Positions 1 to 6,838 of a stretch of 10,550 nt of DNA are shown piece after piece. How positions within the stretch are numbered: the stretch's first letter is position 1; each line of letters starts with the position of its first letter. Location of the stretch: the NCBI GenBank assembly GCA_013695175.1, contig JACDAZ010000306.1, forward strand, positions 1 to 10,550. Reading direction: 5' to 3'. The position numbers were made by a program, and so were the translations under genes. This DNA is from Flavisolibacter sp. Its GTDB lineage: Bacteria > Bacteroidota > Bacteroidia > Chitinophagales > Chitinophagaceae. The notes under the pieces are model-generated. The model was not told where the DNA came from. It saw nothing but the letters and a program-made list of their open reading frames with translations, and ran no database searches.

Positions 1-1667
1 CTGTTGATTTGACTACCGGTTTTGATACTTATAGTCAACAGGGGTTTGAATTTCATAATAGAGTTCCATATCCGGAAGTAGCAGCTACATTTTTCCCGGA
101 TGGTTATGTTTCTAATGCAAAATTCAATTATTCTCAGTGGACTGGTGATGCAGTTGCCTCTTATAAATTTGATTTAGCATCAACCCTCCAATCCACTACT
201 TCTGCCGGTTATTCTGCACAATACATAAAAACAGCTTTTAGCGCCCAGGAAGGCAGGGATATAAATCCTTTAGTTCAAACAATTGCATCAGCACAAAATC
301 TTTTCTCAGCTCCGGTTGATACACGTACAGAGCAATCCATCTTTGGTGTTTTCTTTCAACAAACTTTTGGATTCATGAATAAGTTGTTTTTAACAGCAGC
401 CGGAAGGTTTGACGGATCATCAGCTTTTAACAGGGATGCTCAAAATATTTTTTACCCTAAAGCAAGTGTCAGCTATAATATATCTGATGAAACTTTTTGG
501 AGAGATGGAAACTTTGGAAAATGGTTTAATACTTTAAAATTAAGAGCATCTTATGGAAAGGCGGGTAACCTTACAGGTATTGGTGCATATGATCGCTTCA
601 TTACCTATATTCCTATTAATTATACCGGAGGTGCTTCTGCTCCAAGAAATCAAATAGGAAATGTAAATATCAGACCTGAAATTAAAACTGAAATAGAAGC
701 CGGAGCAGATATGCAATTTTTAAATGGAAGACTGGGTTTACAATTCAGTGTTTATGATCAAAAGATTAAGGACCTGGTGTTACCTTTTAATCTTGCTCCT
801 TCAACAGGTGCTTCTTCTTTAGTAGATAATTTAGGAAGTATGACTAATACAGGTTTTGAGTTTATGCTTACCGGTACTCCTGTTCGCAAACGCGATCTTT
901 CATGGGATGTTTCATTTTTATACAATCAAAATAAAAACAGGATCACCGAGCTATATCAAAATGCATCTTTCATAGGATTTGATGCTGGTGGTACACAAGG
1001 TGTAATGCTTGATCAACCGGTTGGTGTTTATTTTCTAAATTATTATGCAAGGGATCAGCAAGGAAATTATTTATTACGTAATGTAAATGGTTATATGCTG
1101 CCACAGGTAGAAAGAGGTAATGCAGTTACAAATACACCACAAAGAGATGCTAATGGACAACCTGTAGGTGCACCACTGCGAAAAGTTATTGGTGATCCAA
1201 ATCCTGATTTTACTGCAACATTAGTAAATGAATTTAATTTTAAAAACTTTGGATTTCGTATACAACTTGATGGTGTATATGGTTTTGAAGTTTATAACTG
1301 GGATTGGATTACAAGAAATAATGTTGGTAATGGACCCATGGCAGAACAAGAACTTAGAGGTGAATTGCCAAGAGGATGGGTAGCTGCCATTGGAGGATTT
1401 ATTGGTCCGCGTATACAGGAAGAACATGTACAGGACGGCTCCTTTACTAAAATCAGGGAACTTGCATTAAGTTATAATATCAATAAAATAAAGTTTGCCA
1501 ATAGCATGAAAGTTTCACTGGTAGGAAGAAATTTATTTTCATTCGATAATTATAAAGGTTTTGATCCTGAAATAAATGCTTCAGGTCAGTCAATTGTAAG
1601 AGGGAATGATTTTGGAGCTTTTCCAATTCCAAGAACAATTCAATTATCCTTAATAACTAATTTTTAA
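1..1667 (+). CDS. SusC/RagA-type TonB-dependent outer-membrane transporter, 3' part only
   Basis: This is the C-terminal part (554 residues) of a SusC-family TonB-dependent transporter, which imports oligomeric nutrients across the outer membrane using TonB energy. The reading frame is open to the left window edge, so the true start, signal peptide, carboxypeptidase-like domain and plug lie outside; the TTG at position 9 is an internal leucine codon. What remains is barrel: many alternating strands, including the family-typical stretches WFNTLKLRASYGKAGN, NVNIRPEIKTEIEAG, LVDNLGSMTNTGFEF and DGSFTKIRELALSYN, and a last strand ending in a terminal Phe, as expected for recognition by the barrel-assembly machinery. 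A SusD-type gene starts 5 bases after the stop, giving the classic SusC-SusD pair. The substrate cannot be read from the sequence, and no glycoside hydrolase or peptidase gene is visible nearby. Family assignment is firm. Confidence 0.95.
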   Translation, partial: VDLTTGFDTYSQQGFEFHNRVPYPEVAATFFPDGYVSNAKFNYSQWTGDAVASYKFDLASTLQSTTSAGYSAQYIKTAFSAQEGRDINPLVQTIASAQNLFSAPVDTRTEQSIFGVFFQQTFGFMNKLFLTAAGRFDGSSAFNRDAQNIFYPKASVSYNISDETFWRDGNFGKWFNTLKLRASYGKAGNLTGIGAYDRFITYIPINYTGGASAPRNQIGNVNIRPEIKTEIEAGADMQFLNGRLGLQFSVYDQKIKDLVLPFNLAPSTGASSLVDNLGSMTNTGFEFMLTGTPVRKRDLSWDVSFLYNQNKNRITELYQNASFIGFDAGGTQGVMLDQPVGVYFLNYYARDQQGNYLLRNVNGYMLPQVERGNAVTNTPQRDANGQPVGAPLRKVIGDPNPDFTATLVNEFNFKNFGFRIQLDGVYGFEVYNWDWITRNNVGNGPMAEQELRGELPRGWVAAIGGFIGPRIQEEHVQDGSFTKIRELALSYNINKIKFANSMKVSLVGRNLFSFDNYKGFDPEINASGQSIVRGNDFGAFPIPRTIQLSLITNF

Positions 1668-1672
1668 TTAAC

Positions 1673-2956
1673 ATGAAAAAGTTTTTAATATTTATATCTA
1701 TTGTAGTATTAACTACAGGATGTAAAAAAGAATATAGCAATCCTAATGCACCAACGGAAGATGAAGTGTATAATTCTGCCGATGGAATGACCAGGTTAAT
1801 TGTTGGTCTAAAGCAACGTTTTGCAGTTAACTCATTGGCTGTTTCTTCTGTATATGGTGCCATTTCAGCAAGTTCTTTATCTACACGTGAAGTAGCAGTG
1901 CTTAATGCAGGTAATGCAGATTTAGCGCAATTAGAAATTGGAGGTACTAACGTGGCTCCTAATAATGGATTAATTAGTGGACTTTGGACAACAACAAATA
2001 TTATTAATAGCGAAGCACAAAAATTACTAGATAATGCTTCAAAAATTGGTGATGTTAATGTAAGAAATGCAGTTACCATTTATGCCCATTTATATAAAGC
2101 AATGTCTTTGGGAACGTTGGCTACTTTTTGGGAGCAGGTACCAATCAATGCAGGTACTAATGCACAATTTAGTACAAGATTTCAGGCATTAGAAACAGCT
2201 GTAAAATTATTAGACGATGCATCTGCATTATTACAGGCTACTGCAATTCCTGCCACTTTTAATGCTGCAGTAGGGGCTGAAATTGATCTTAAAAATACTT
2301 TATTAGCCCTGGCAGCACGTTATTATCTTATGTTAGGTAATTATGACTTAGCTATTGCCCGTGCTGCAGCAGTAGATTTATCAAAAAGATCAGTTTTCTT
2401 CTATAACAATTTAAATCCGAATCCAATTTTTCGTTCATCCTTAATTAATAATAATACTTATGGAATAAGAACAAACTTTGGTTTAACAGGCGCTTTAGCA
2501 CCCGATTCTAATGATAAAAGAATAGCTTTTCATACTACTAAGAATGCTCAAAATGGATCTGGGTTTTTTATGGGTGATGCAACAGGAATTCCAATTTATA
2601 CACCGGGAGAAATGTTACTTATACAGGCAGAAGCCTATGCAAGAAAAGATGATCTTTTAAATGCTGTTATTTTTCTTAACAGAGTCCTTACAAAAAAACC
2701 GACAGAAGATGCTTTTGGTATTGGTGCTGATTTGCCACCTTATACCGGGCCTTTAACTAAAGATGCTATTCTTTTAGAAATTTACAGGAACCGGTTATTT
2801 GAGTTATACATGTTAGGATTAAAACTGGAAGATAGCAGGCGTTTTAATCGTCCTGGACCAGGAACACCTAACGCTGAAAGAAGTCGTAATTTCTATCCTT
2901 ATCCACAACAGGAAAGAGATGGAAATCCTAATACCCCAGCCGATCCCGTAGGTTAA
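1673..2956 (+). CDS. SusD/RagB-type nutrient-binding outer-membrane lipoprotein
   Basis: This is a 427-residue SusD-family lipoprotein, the lid that sits on the SusC barrel at the cell surface and helps capture substrate. A lipoprotein signal peptide ends at LTTGC, making Cys17 the lipidated residue; charged residues (KKE) follow it, as in surface-exported Bacteroidota lipoproteins. Family features include the TPR-like helical N-terminal half (about residues 30-235), the helix IYTPGEMLLIQAEAYARK (308-325) and the conserved C-terminal segment with EIYRNRLFELYMLG and LEDSRRF (369-391), ending in a NPNTP segment. It is shorter than many SusD proteins (about 500 or more residues), in line with compact Chitinophagaceae members. 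The ATG is 5 bases after the susC stop, so the two are almost certainly cotranscribed, and a strong terminator follows the gene. Substrate is unknown. Confidence 0.94.
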   Translation: MKKFLIFISIVVLTTGCKKEYSNPNAPTEDEVYNSADGMTRLIVGLKQRFAVNSLAVSSVYGAISASSLSTREVAVLNAGNADLAQLEIGGTNVAPNNGLISGLWTTTNIINSEAQKLLDNASKIGDVNVRNAVTIYAHLYKAMSLGTLATFWEQVPINAGTNAQFSTRFQALETAVKLLDDASALLQATAIPATFNAAVGAEIDLKNTLLALAARYYLMLGNYDLAIARAAAVDLSKRSVFFYNNLNPNPIFRSSLINNNTYGIRTNFGLTGALAPDSNDKRIAFHTTKNAQNGSGFFMGDATGIPIYTPGEMLLIQAEAYARKDDLLNAVIFLNRVLTKKPTEDAFGIGADLPPYTGPLTKDAILLEIYRNRLFELYMLGLKLEDSRRFNRPGPGTPNAERSRNFYPYPQQERDGNPNTPADPVG

Positions 2957-2963
2957 ATTTTAT

Positions 2964-2997
2964 AAAAAAAAGGTTGCCAAATGGCAGCCTTTTTTTT
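2964..2997 (+). terminator. Rho-independent terminator after the SusC/SusD pair
   Basis: An A-run (2964-2971), then GGTTGCC (2972-2978), a four-base AAAT loop and GGCAGCC (2983-2989) form a 7-base-pair stem with one G-U pair. The flanking A and T runs extend the stem, and eight T residues follow. It lies 8 bases after the SusD stop and ends that transcription unit before the sigma factor gene. Confidence 0.9.
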
Positions 2998-3003
2998 GTT
3001 GCT

Positions 3004-3035
3004 GCAACGTTTTAAAAAGATCAATTGTCAGGTAA
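3004..3035 (+). promoter_or_regulatory. Candidate ECF-sigma promoter upstream of the sigma gene (site 1)
   Basis: GCAACG (3004-3009) followed by TTT, and TTGTCA (3025-3030) followed after two bases by TAA, with 15 bases between the two hexamers. The same arrangement with identical spacing recurs at 4980-5011. The AAC in the upstream box and GTC in the downstream box, at about this spacing, are typical of ECF sigma promoters, so they are read here as -35 and -10 elements. Transcription would begin near 3037, about 12 bases before the ATG at 3049. This is inferred from sequence comparison only; it would make the sigma gene self-activating. Confidence 0.55.
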
Positions 3036-3048
3036 GGCAATAGGTAAA

Positions 3049-3606
3049 ATGGATCATCACAAGCTGGTAAAAGATTGCTTAAAAGAAAAGCCTGCAGCTC
3101 AAAGGGAGTTGTATGATCTTTTTGCGCCACCTATGCTGGGAGTATGTTTTAGATATACCAAATCAATTGCCGATGCTGAAGATGTGCTACAGGATGGTTT
3201 TGTAAAAGTATTCCGCAGCCTCCATCAATATAAGTTTGAAGGTGAATTAGGAGGCTGGATAAGAAGAATTATGGTTACAACAGCCCTTAATTATTTAAAA
3301 AAAAATAGCAGGTATCAATCAGAACTTTTATATGATAATGATCATTTGCACGCCATAGCAGATGAAAACCCGGATGTAAAGCTTAATTCCAAAGAGCTGG
3401 CAGAATTAATAAGGCAATTGCCAACGGGGTATCAAACCATCTTTAACCTGCATGCTGTTGAAGGTTACACACATGTTGAAATTGGTGTCATGCTGGGAAT
3501 TCATGAAGGCACTTCACGTTCACAATACGCCAGAGCCAGGTCATTGCTAATCAACTGGATTGAAAACAATCAAAAGAAAAATTCGTATGCAAGAACAAAA
3601 TTTTGA
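3049..3606 (+). CDS. ECF-type RNA polymerase sigma-70 factor, Das-like
   Basis: This is a 185-residue extracytoplasmic-function sigma factor that directs RNA polymerase to a small promoter set when released from its anti-sigma partner. Region 2 is seen at residues 17-85: the -10 binding helix around DAEDVLQDGFVKVFRSL (42-58), then GELGGWIRRIMVTTALNYL (65-83). Region 4 spans about 124-167, with LPTGYQTIFNLHAVEGYTH and the recognition helix area MLGIHEGTSRSQYARAR. The ATG at 3049 is chosen over an in-frame TTG at 3025, because the protein then begins at the normal family position and the TTG falls inside the proposed -10 box. The end of the gene overlaps the start of the next gene by 20 bases, which ties its synthesis to the predicted anti-sigma partner. 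It sits after a terminator, so it is not part of the SusC/SusD unit, and no FecR-type anti-sigma gene is present. Confidence 0.93.
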   Translation: MDHHKLVKDCLKEKPAAQRELYDLFAPPMLGVCFRYTKSIADAEDVLQDGFVKVFRSLHQYKFEGELGGWIRRIMVTTALNYLKKNSRYQSELLYDNDHLHAIADENPDVKLNSKELAELIRQLPTGYQTIFNLHAVEGYTHVEIGVMLGIHEGTSRSQYARARSLLINWIENNQKKNSYARTKF

Positions 3607-4978
3607 AAAACAAGTTCATAAACTTATGGACGACCTGGTGATCCAGCCATCAACACCTGTTTGGGACAAGGTGGAAGAGCAGATCAGGAGAAAAAAAGAT
3701 AGAAGAAGAATTGTGTTTTGGTTATTGCCCATACTATTAATTAGTACCGGTTTTTTGTGGTGGATGATTTCTTCTGAAAATAAAATTGATACACCAAAAT
3801 TATCTGATAGATCGACAACTAGTTTTTCTCAGGACACTAATCAAAAAACTGGTGAAGCAATTGAAAAAAATATTCCGGATAATAATACTTCTTCTTTAAG
3901 TGATCCGGTAACTGAAAACGTTTTAATTAATAAAAAAACAGATTTAAACAGCAGTTCAATTACAAAAAGCATTCAAATAAAGGAAAGCTTTAATCACCAA
4001 ACTGTAAATCCAAATAGGACTATTACTTCTGAAACAAATAACAATGAAAATATAGTTTCAGAAAGTCAACCTGAAAAAGCTAAAATATCCAACGTATTAA
4101 TTGAAGACCAGTCTTTAAAAAACATTGATACTTTGAAATCAGACATTTCAACTTTAAAAGAAATAGAAAATGAGCAATTAGTACAGGACAGTTCGATAAA
4201 AACAAAAAAGGTAACTGAAACTCAAGTACCCATTGAAAAAGAAATTTTAGAAAAGCAGGTTGTAACTGCTAAACAAATAAAATGGAAAATTGTCCCGTAT
4301 TTAGCCGGTGGATTCTCTAATATATCCAAAGGATTATTTGATCCTGTGGCATCAGCGGATTTTGCAGGAACTCCAGGTAATACATCAGGTTCAGGATCAT
4401 TTTTTCCACCTTCATTGCCCGAAAAAGGTCCTTATTTTTCTGCAGGATTAAGAATAATAAAAAACTTAAACGACCGGTTAGAAATCTATACAGGAATACA
4501 ATATAGTTTTTTCAGTACAAAAATTAATATTGGTACGGGAGTGATCAACGATACAACAATATCTTATAGTAATCAACAAGTCAGGTTACAGAGTTATTAT
4601 CAAAATGGAAATACTAATAAGTATACTAATAACTTCCATTTCATTTCTTTGCCTGTAGCAATTGAATACCAGCTTTTAAAATATATACCCCTTTCATTAC
4701 ACGCTGGTGTTTCTTTAAATAGACTTGTATCTACCAATGCATTATTGAATAACAGCAATTCAAGTATTCAATTTGAAAATGATAAAGCATGGAATAAAAC
4801 GCAGCTTCACTCTTTTTCAGGTTTACAATTTCATTTTTTTAAAAACAAATCATTTTCTTTTAAAGCAGGACCTTTCTTGCAATATAGCTTAACCCCCCTG
4901 GAAAAAAATACAAACAGAAAACAATTTTTGTCTGTAGCCGGCTTGCAAACTCAATTTTATTTTCAAAATAAAAAATAA
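3587..4978 (+). CDS. Predicted trans-envelope anti-sigma factor with C-terminal outer-membrane beta-barrel (Dma-like)
   Basis: This is a 463-residue protein with four visible parts. Residues 1-40 are a short charged cytoplasmic segment with the pattern PSTPVWDKVEEQIRRKK, resembling the N-terminal segment of Bacteroidota anti-sigma proteins. Residues 42-61 form one hydrophobic helix (VFWLLPILLISTGFLWWMI) preceded by RRKKDRRR, which predicts an inner-membrane anchor with the N terminus inside. Residues 62-231 are rich in Ser, Thr, Asn, Lys and Glu, with one Gly, two Phe and no Trp or Tyr, so probably disordered. Residues 232-463 are alternating beta strands with many aromatic residues, like PorT/OMP_b-brl outer-membrane barrels. 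There is no signal peptide and no cysteine. The order suits a single chain spanning both membranes, as in the dual membrane-spanning anti-sigma (Dma) proteins of Bacteroides thetaiotaomicron. The start is the ATG at 3587, overlapping the sigma gene by 20 bases; an upstream TTG at 3560 is less likely. Architecture is clear; the anti-sigma role is inferred. Confidence 0.85.
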   Translation: MQEQNFEKQVHKLMDDLVIQPSTPVWDKVEEQIRRKKDRRRIVFWLLPILLISTGFLWWMISSENKIDTPKLSDRSTTSFSQDTNQKTGEAIEKNIPDNNTSSLSDPVTENVLINKKTDLNSSSITKSIQIKESFNHQTVNPNRTITSETNNNENIVSESQPEKAKISNVLIEDQSLKNIDTLKSDISTLKEIENEQLVQDSSIKTKKVTETQVPIEKEILEKQVVTAKQIKWKIVPYLAGGFSNISKGLFDPVASADFAGTPGNTSGSGSFFPPSLPEKGPYFSAGLRIIKNLNDRLEIYTGIQYSFFSTKINIGTGVINDTTISYSNQQVRLQSYYQNGNTNKYTNNFHFISLPVAIEYQLLKYIPLSLHAGVSLNRLVSTNALLNNSNSSIQFENDKAWNKTQLHSFSGLQFHFFKNKSFSFKAGPFLQYSLTPLEKNTNRKQFLSVAGLQTQFYFQNKK

Positions 4979-5022
4979 AGCAACGGTTTTATGAATACCG
5001 TTGTCAACTAAAAAATTGCTTT
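4977..5022. repeat. Nested inverted repeats filling the gap before the lipoprotein gene
   Basis: CAACGGT (4981-4987) and ACCGTTG (4997-5003) form a perfect 7-base-pair dyad around a 9-base loop. A second pair, AAAGCAA (4977-4983) and TTGCTTT (5016-5022), encloses it and abuts the ATG. The two share three bases, so full pairing of both cannot coexist. If the upstream gene is transcribed through, the RNA could form a hairpin or mask the start; as DNA, the inner dyad could be an operator. It coincides with candidate promoter site 2, so part of the symmetry may simply come from the promoter boxes. Confidence 0.5.
4980..5011 (+). promoter_or_regulatory. Candidate ECF-sigma promoter upstream of the LVIVD lipoprotein gene (site 2)
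   Basis: GCAACG (4980-4985), a TTTT run, then TTGTCA (5001-5006) and TAA two bases later. Both hexamers, the 15-base spacer length and the TAA position match site 1 at 3004-3035. The motif starts 2 bases after the stop of the trans-envelope gene, and its -10-like box is 22 bases before the ATG at 5023, close to the 24 bases at site 1. It would let the cognate sigma factor transcribe the lipoprotein and small barrel genes separately. This is inference from two copies in one window. Confidence 0.55.
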
Positions 5023-6276
5023 ATGAAAAATATATTTCGCCTGCCGTTGCTAAGTGCTTTTGTATTATTATCATTTGTTTTTAGTGGTTGCTTAAAAGAC
5101 AGCATAACCAAAACATATACTATCTACACACCTGTTTACCGTGACAAAGCCGAGGTTTTAGCCGGAATAAAAACAACAGAACCACAGGCTGTAAAAGAAG
5201 CAGGTAAAATTTATATATATGGTACCTTTTTATTTTTAAATGAAGTAAATAAAGGAGTACACATTTTCAACAACAGTAATCCATCCAATCCTGTTCGTGT
5301 TGGATTTATTGACATACCGGGAAATATTGACATTGCTGTAAAAGGAACTACTCTATATGCAGATCTTTATACGGACCTACTGGCAATAGACATTGCCAAT
5401 CCATTACAGGCAAAGGTTTCTAAAATCATTCCCCGCGTTTTTCCTGAGCGTTGGTATGGTGATAATTTTATTGCTGACTCTACTAAAGTGATTGTTAACT
5501 GGAATAAGAAAGATACAACTGTAGATGTAGCTACCGGTAGTAGTTTGTTTAACTGCCGCAATTGTGTTTTTGCTATGCAATCTGATGCCGGTTCATTAAA
5601 AAGTGGTGGCGGCTTTACTCCTGGTATGGGTGGCTCTATGGCTCGTTTTGCTATTGTAAATGAACATCTATACGCTGTAAACATTTCCAGCTTGAATGTC
5701 CTAGATGTTTCTAACTCTAATTTTCCTGACAAATTAAATGTTATTCCTGTTGGCTGGAATATTGAAACCATATATCCTTTCAAAAACAAATTATTTATTG
5801 GCTCAAGTGCCGGTATGTTCATTTTTGATATTACGAATCCTTCATCACCACAAAGGCAAGGTCAATTTAATCATGCAAGAGCATGTGACCCTGTGGTTGC
5901 AGATGATAATTATGCTTTTGTAACATTAAGGGCAGGTAATTTTTGTACAGGAGTAAATAACCAATTAGATGTAATTGATGTAAGAAATGTTTTAGCTCCT
6001 TCTCTTGTAAAAACGTATTCCATGACCAATCCGCATGGACTTGCAAAAGATGGTGATATCTTATTTGTATGTGATGGTAAGGACGGATTAAAAATTTATA
6101 ATACCAGTAATGTTAATGACCTTAAGCTGATAAACCATTTAAAAAACATGGAAACATTTGATGCCATAGCATGGAACAATATCCTGATACTGGTAACTAA
6201 TGAAGGTGTATTTCAATACGATTATACAGATGTGAAGAACTTAAAATTATTAAGTAAAATTTCAGGAAAAAAATAA
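5023..6276 (+). CDS. LVIVD-repeat beta-propeller lipoprotein
   Basis: This is a 417-residue predicted lipoprotein. The signal peptide ends in VFSGC with Cys23 as the lipidated residue. The mature part carries repeated units in which a short strand pair is followed by a pattern like LxVxDVSNPxxP, typical of LVIVD repeats that fold as beta-propeller blades. Units are visible near residues 62-100, 109-137, 214-244, 255-284, 295-334, 345-373 and 385-413, which fits seven blades. Between the second and third units lies an insertion of about 75 residues with a CRNC pair (Cys178, Cys181) and a Gly-rich stretch (GGGFTPGMGG). No catalytic residues are recognisable; such propellers usually mediate binding. 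The gene starts 44 bases after the trans-envelope gene, behind a candidate promoter, and is followed after one base by a small barrel gene, so it probably works with that protein at the outer membrane. Its biochemical role is unknown. Confidence 0.9.
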   Translation: MKNIFRLPLLSAFVLLSFVFSGCLKDSITKTYTIYTPVYRDKAEVLAGIKTTEPQAVKEAGKIYIYGTFLFLNEVNKGVHIFNNSNPSNPVRVGFIDIPGNIDIAVKGTTLYADLYTDLLAIDIANPLQAKVSKIIPRVFPERWYGDNFIADSTKVIVNWNKKDTTVDVATGSSLFNCRNCVFAMQSDAGSLKSGGGFTPGMGGSMARFAIVNEHLYAVNISSLNVLDVSNSNFPDKLNVIPVGWNIETIYPFKNKLFIGSSAGMFIFDITNPSSPQRQGQFNHARACDPVVADDNYAFVTLRAGNFCTGVNNQLDVIDVRNVLAPSLVKTYSMTNPHGLAKDGDILFVCDGKDGLKIYNTSNVNDLKLINHLKNMETFDAIAWNNILILVTNEGVFQYDYTDVKNLKLLSKISGKK

Positions 6277-6277
6277 T

Positions 6278-6838
6278 ATGAAACCAATACTGATACTATT
6301 GTTGCTTCTACTCTGTAACCTTTCCATAAAAGCACAGGAAGTAAAATCTTTTAGTTCACAAAATTTAGTTGGTTTATTGGAAGGGAGTAATGGTTCTGCA
6401 TTTCAACTTCAAACTATTAATGGAATTAAATTTAATAAATGGTTTACCGGCATAGGAACCGGTTTAGATTATTATTATATAAGATCCGTTCCTGTTTTTT
6501 TATCGGTTAATCATAATTTTTTATCTGCCAACAAAACTCCTTTTATTTCTGCTGATGCCGGAATCAATTTTGCCTGGATGAAGAGAGATATAATTGAATG
6601 GGGAGGACCTATCAGCAGTAATTTTTCCCCCTCAGCTTATTGGTCAGGGAATTTCGGATACAGATTAGGCTTGAAGAATAATGATGCTGTTGTTATGCTT
6701 TTAGGTTACTCATTTAAAGAACTAAAAGAAAAGCAGGAAAGAGAAGTCTTTTGCATAAACCCGCCCTGCCCGTCAGCCGCAGAGAATTTTGTATATAAAC
6801 TGAAACGGGTTTCACTTAGAGTGGGTTATCAATTTTAA
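6278..6838 (+). CDS. Small outer-membrane beta-barrel protein, function unknown
   Basis: This is a 186-residue exported protein. A signal peptide with a Leu/Ile-rich core ends at IKAQ, with cleavage likely after Ala19. The rest consists of alternating hydrophobic and aromatic strands separated by short turns (for example [45 protein letters not shown]), and the final strand VSLRVGYQF ends in Phe, the usual mark of a barrel-assembly substrate. The size suits an 8-stranded barrel. Two cysteines in FCINPPCPS lie in a late loop and could form a disulfide. The ATG follows the lipoprotein stop by one base, so translation is probably coupled and the two products may interact. The last 23 bases overlap the convergent queG gene. 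The family is not recognised beyond a general outer-membrane barrel fold. Confidence 0.85.
   Translation: MKPILILLLLLLCNLSIKAQEVKSFSSQNLVGLLEGSNGSAFQLQTINGIKFNKWFTGIGTGLDYYYIRSVPVFLSVNHNFLSANKTPFISADAGINFAWMKRDIIEWGGPISSNFSPSAYWSGNFGYRLGLKNNDAVVMLLGYSFKELKEKQEREVFCINPPCPSAAENFVYKLKRVSLRVGYQF

Noticed and set aside
1657..2079. Minus-strand open frame of 140 codons opposite the SusD gene
   Set aside because: It is antisense to a well-supported SusD coding region and has no family features; the other minus-strand frames at 1221-1427, 5367-5822, 7907-8340 and 10192-10431 fail likewise.
2998..3008. Short palindrome GTTGCTGCAAC before the sigma gene
   Set aside because: It has only five base pairs around one base, is not found at the second site, and partly overlaps the GCAACG box; too weak to call an operator.
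3025..3048. TTG as the start of the sigma factor, adding eight residues
   Set aside because: The ATG at 3049 gives the usual sigma N terminus, and the TTG is part of the proposed -10 box of a motif repeated at 5001-5006.
3560..3586. TTG as the start of the trans-envelope protein, adding nine residues
   Set aside because: The ATG at 3587 is a better start, and the extra residues (KTIKRKIR) are an out-of-frame reading of the sigma C terminus.
1..3606. Sigma factor as the regulator of the SusC/SusD pair through a FecR-type anti-sigma system
   Set aside because: The sigma gene lies downstream of a strong terminator, no FecR-like gene is present, and its overlapping partner has a different architecture.
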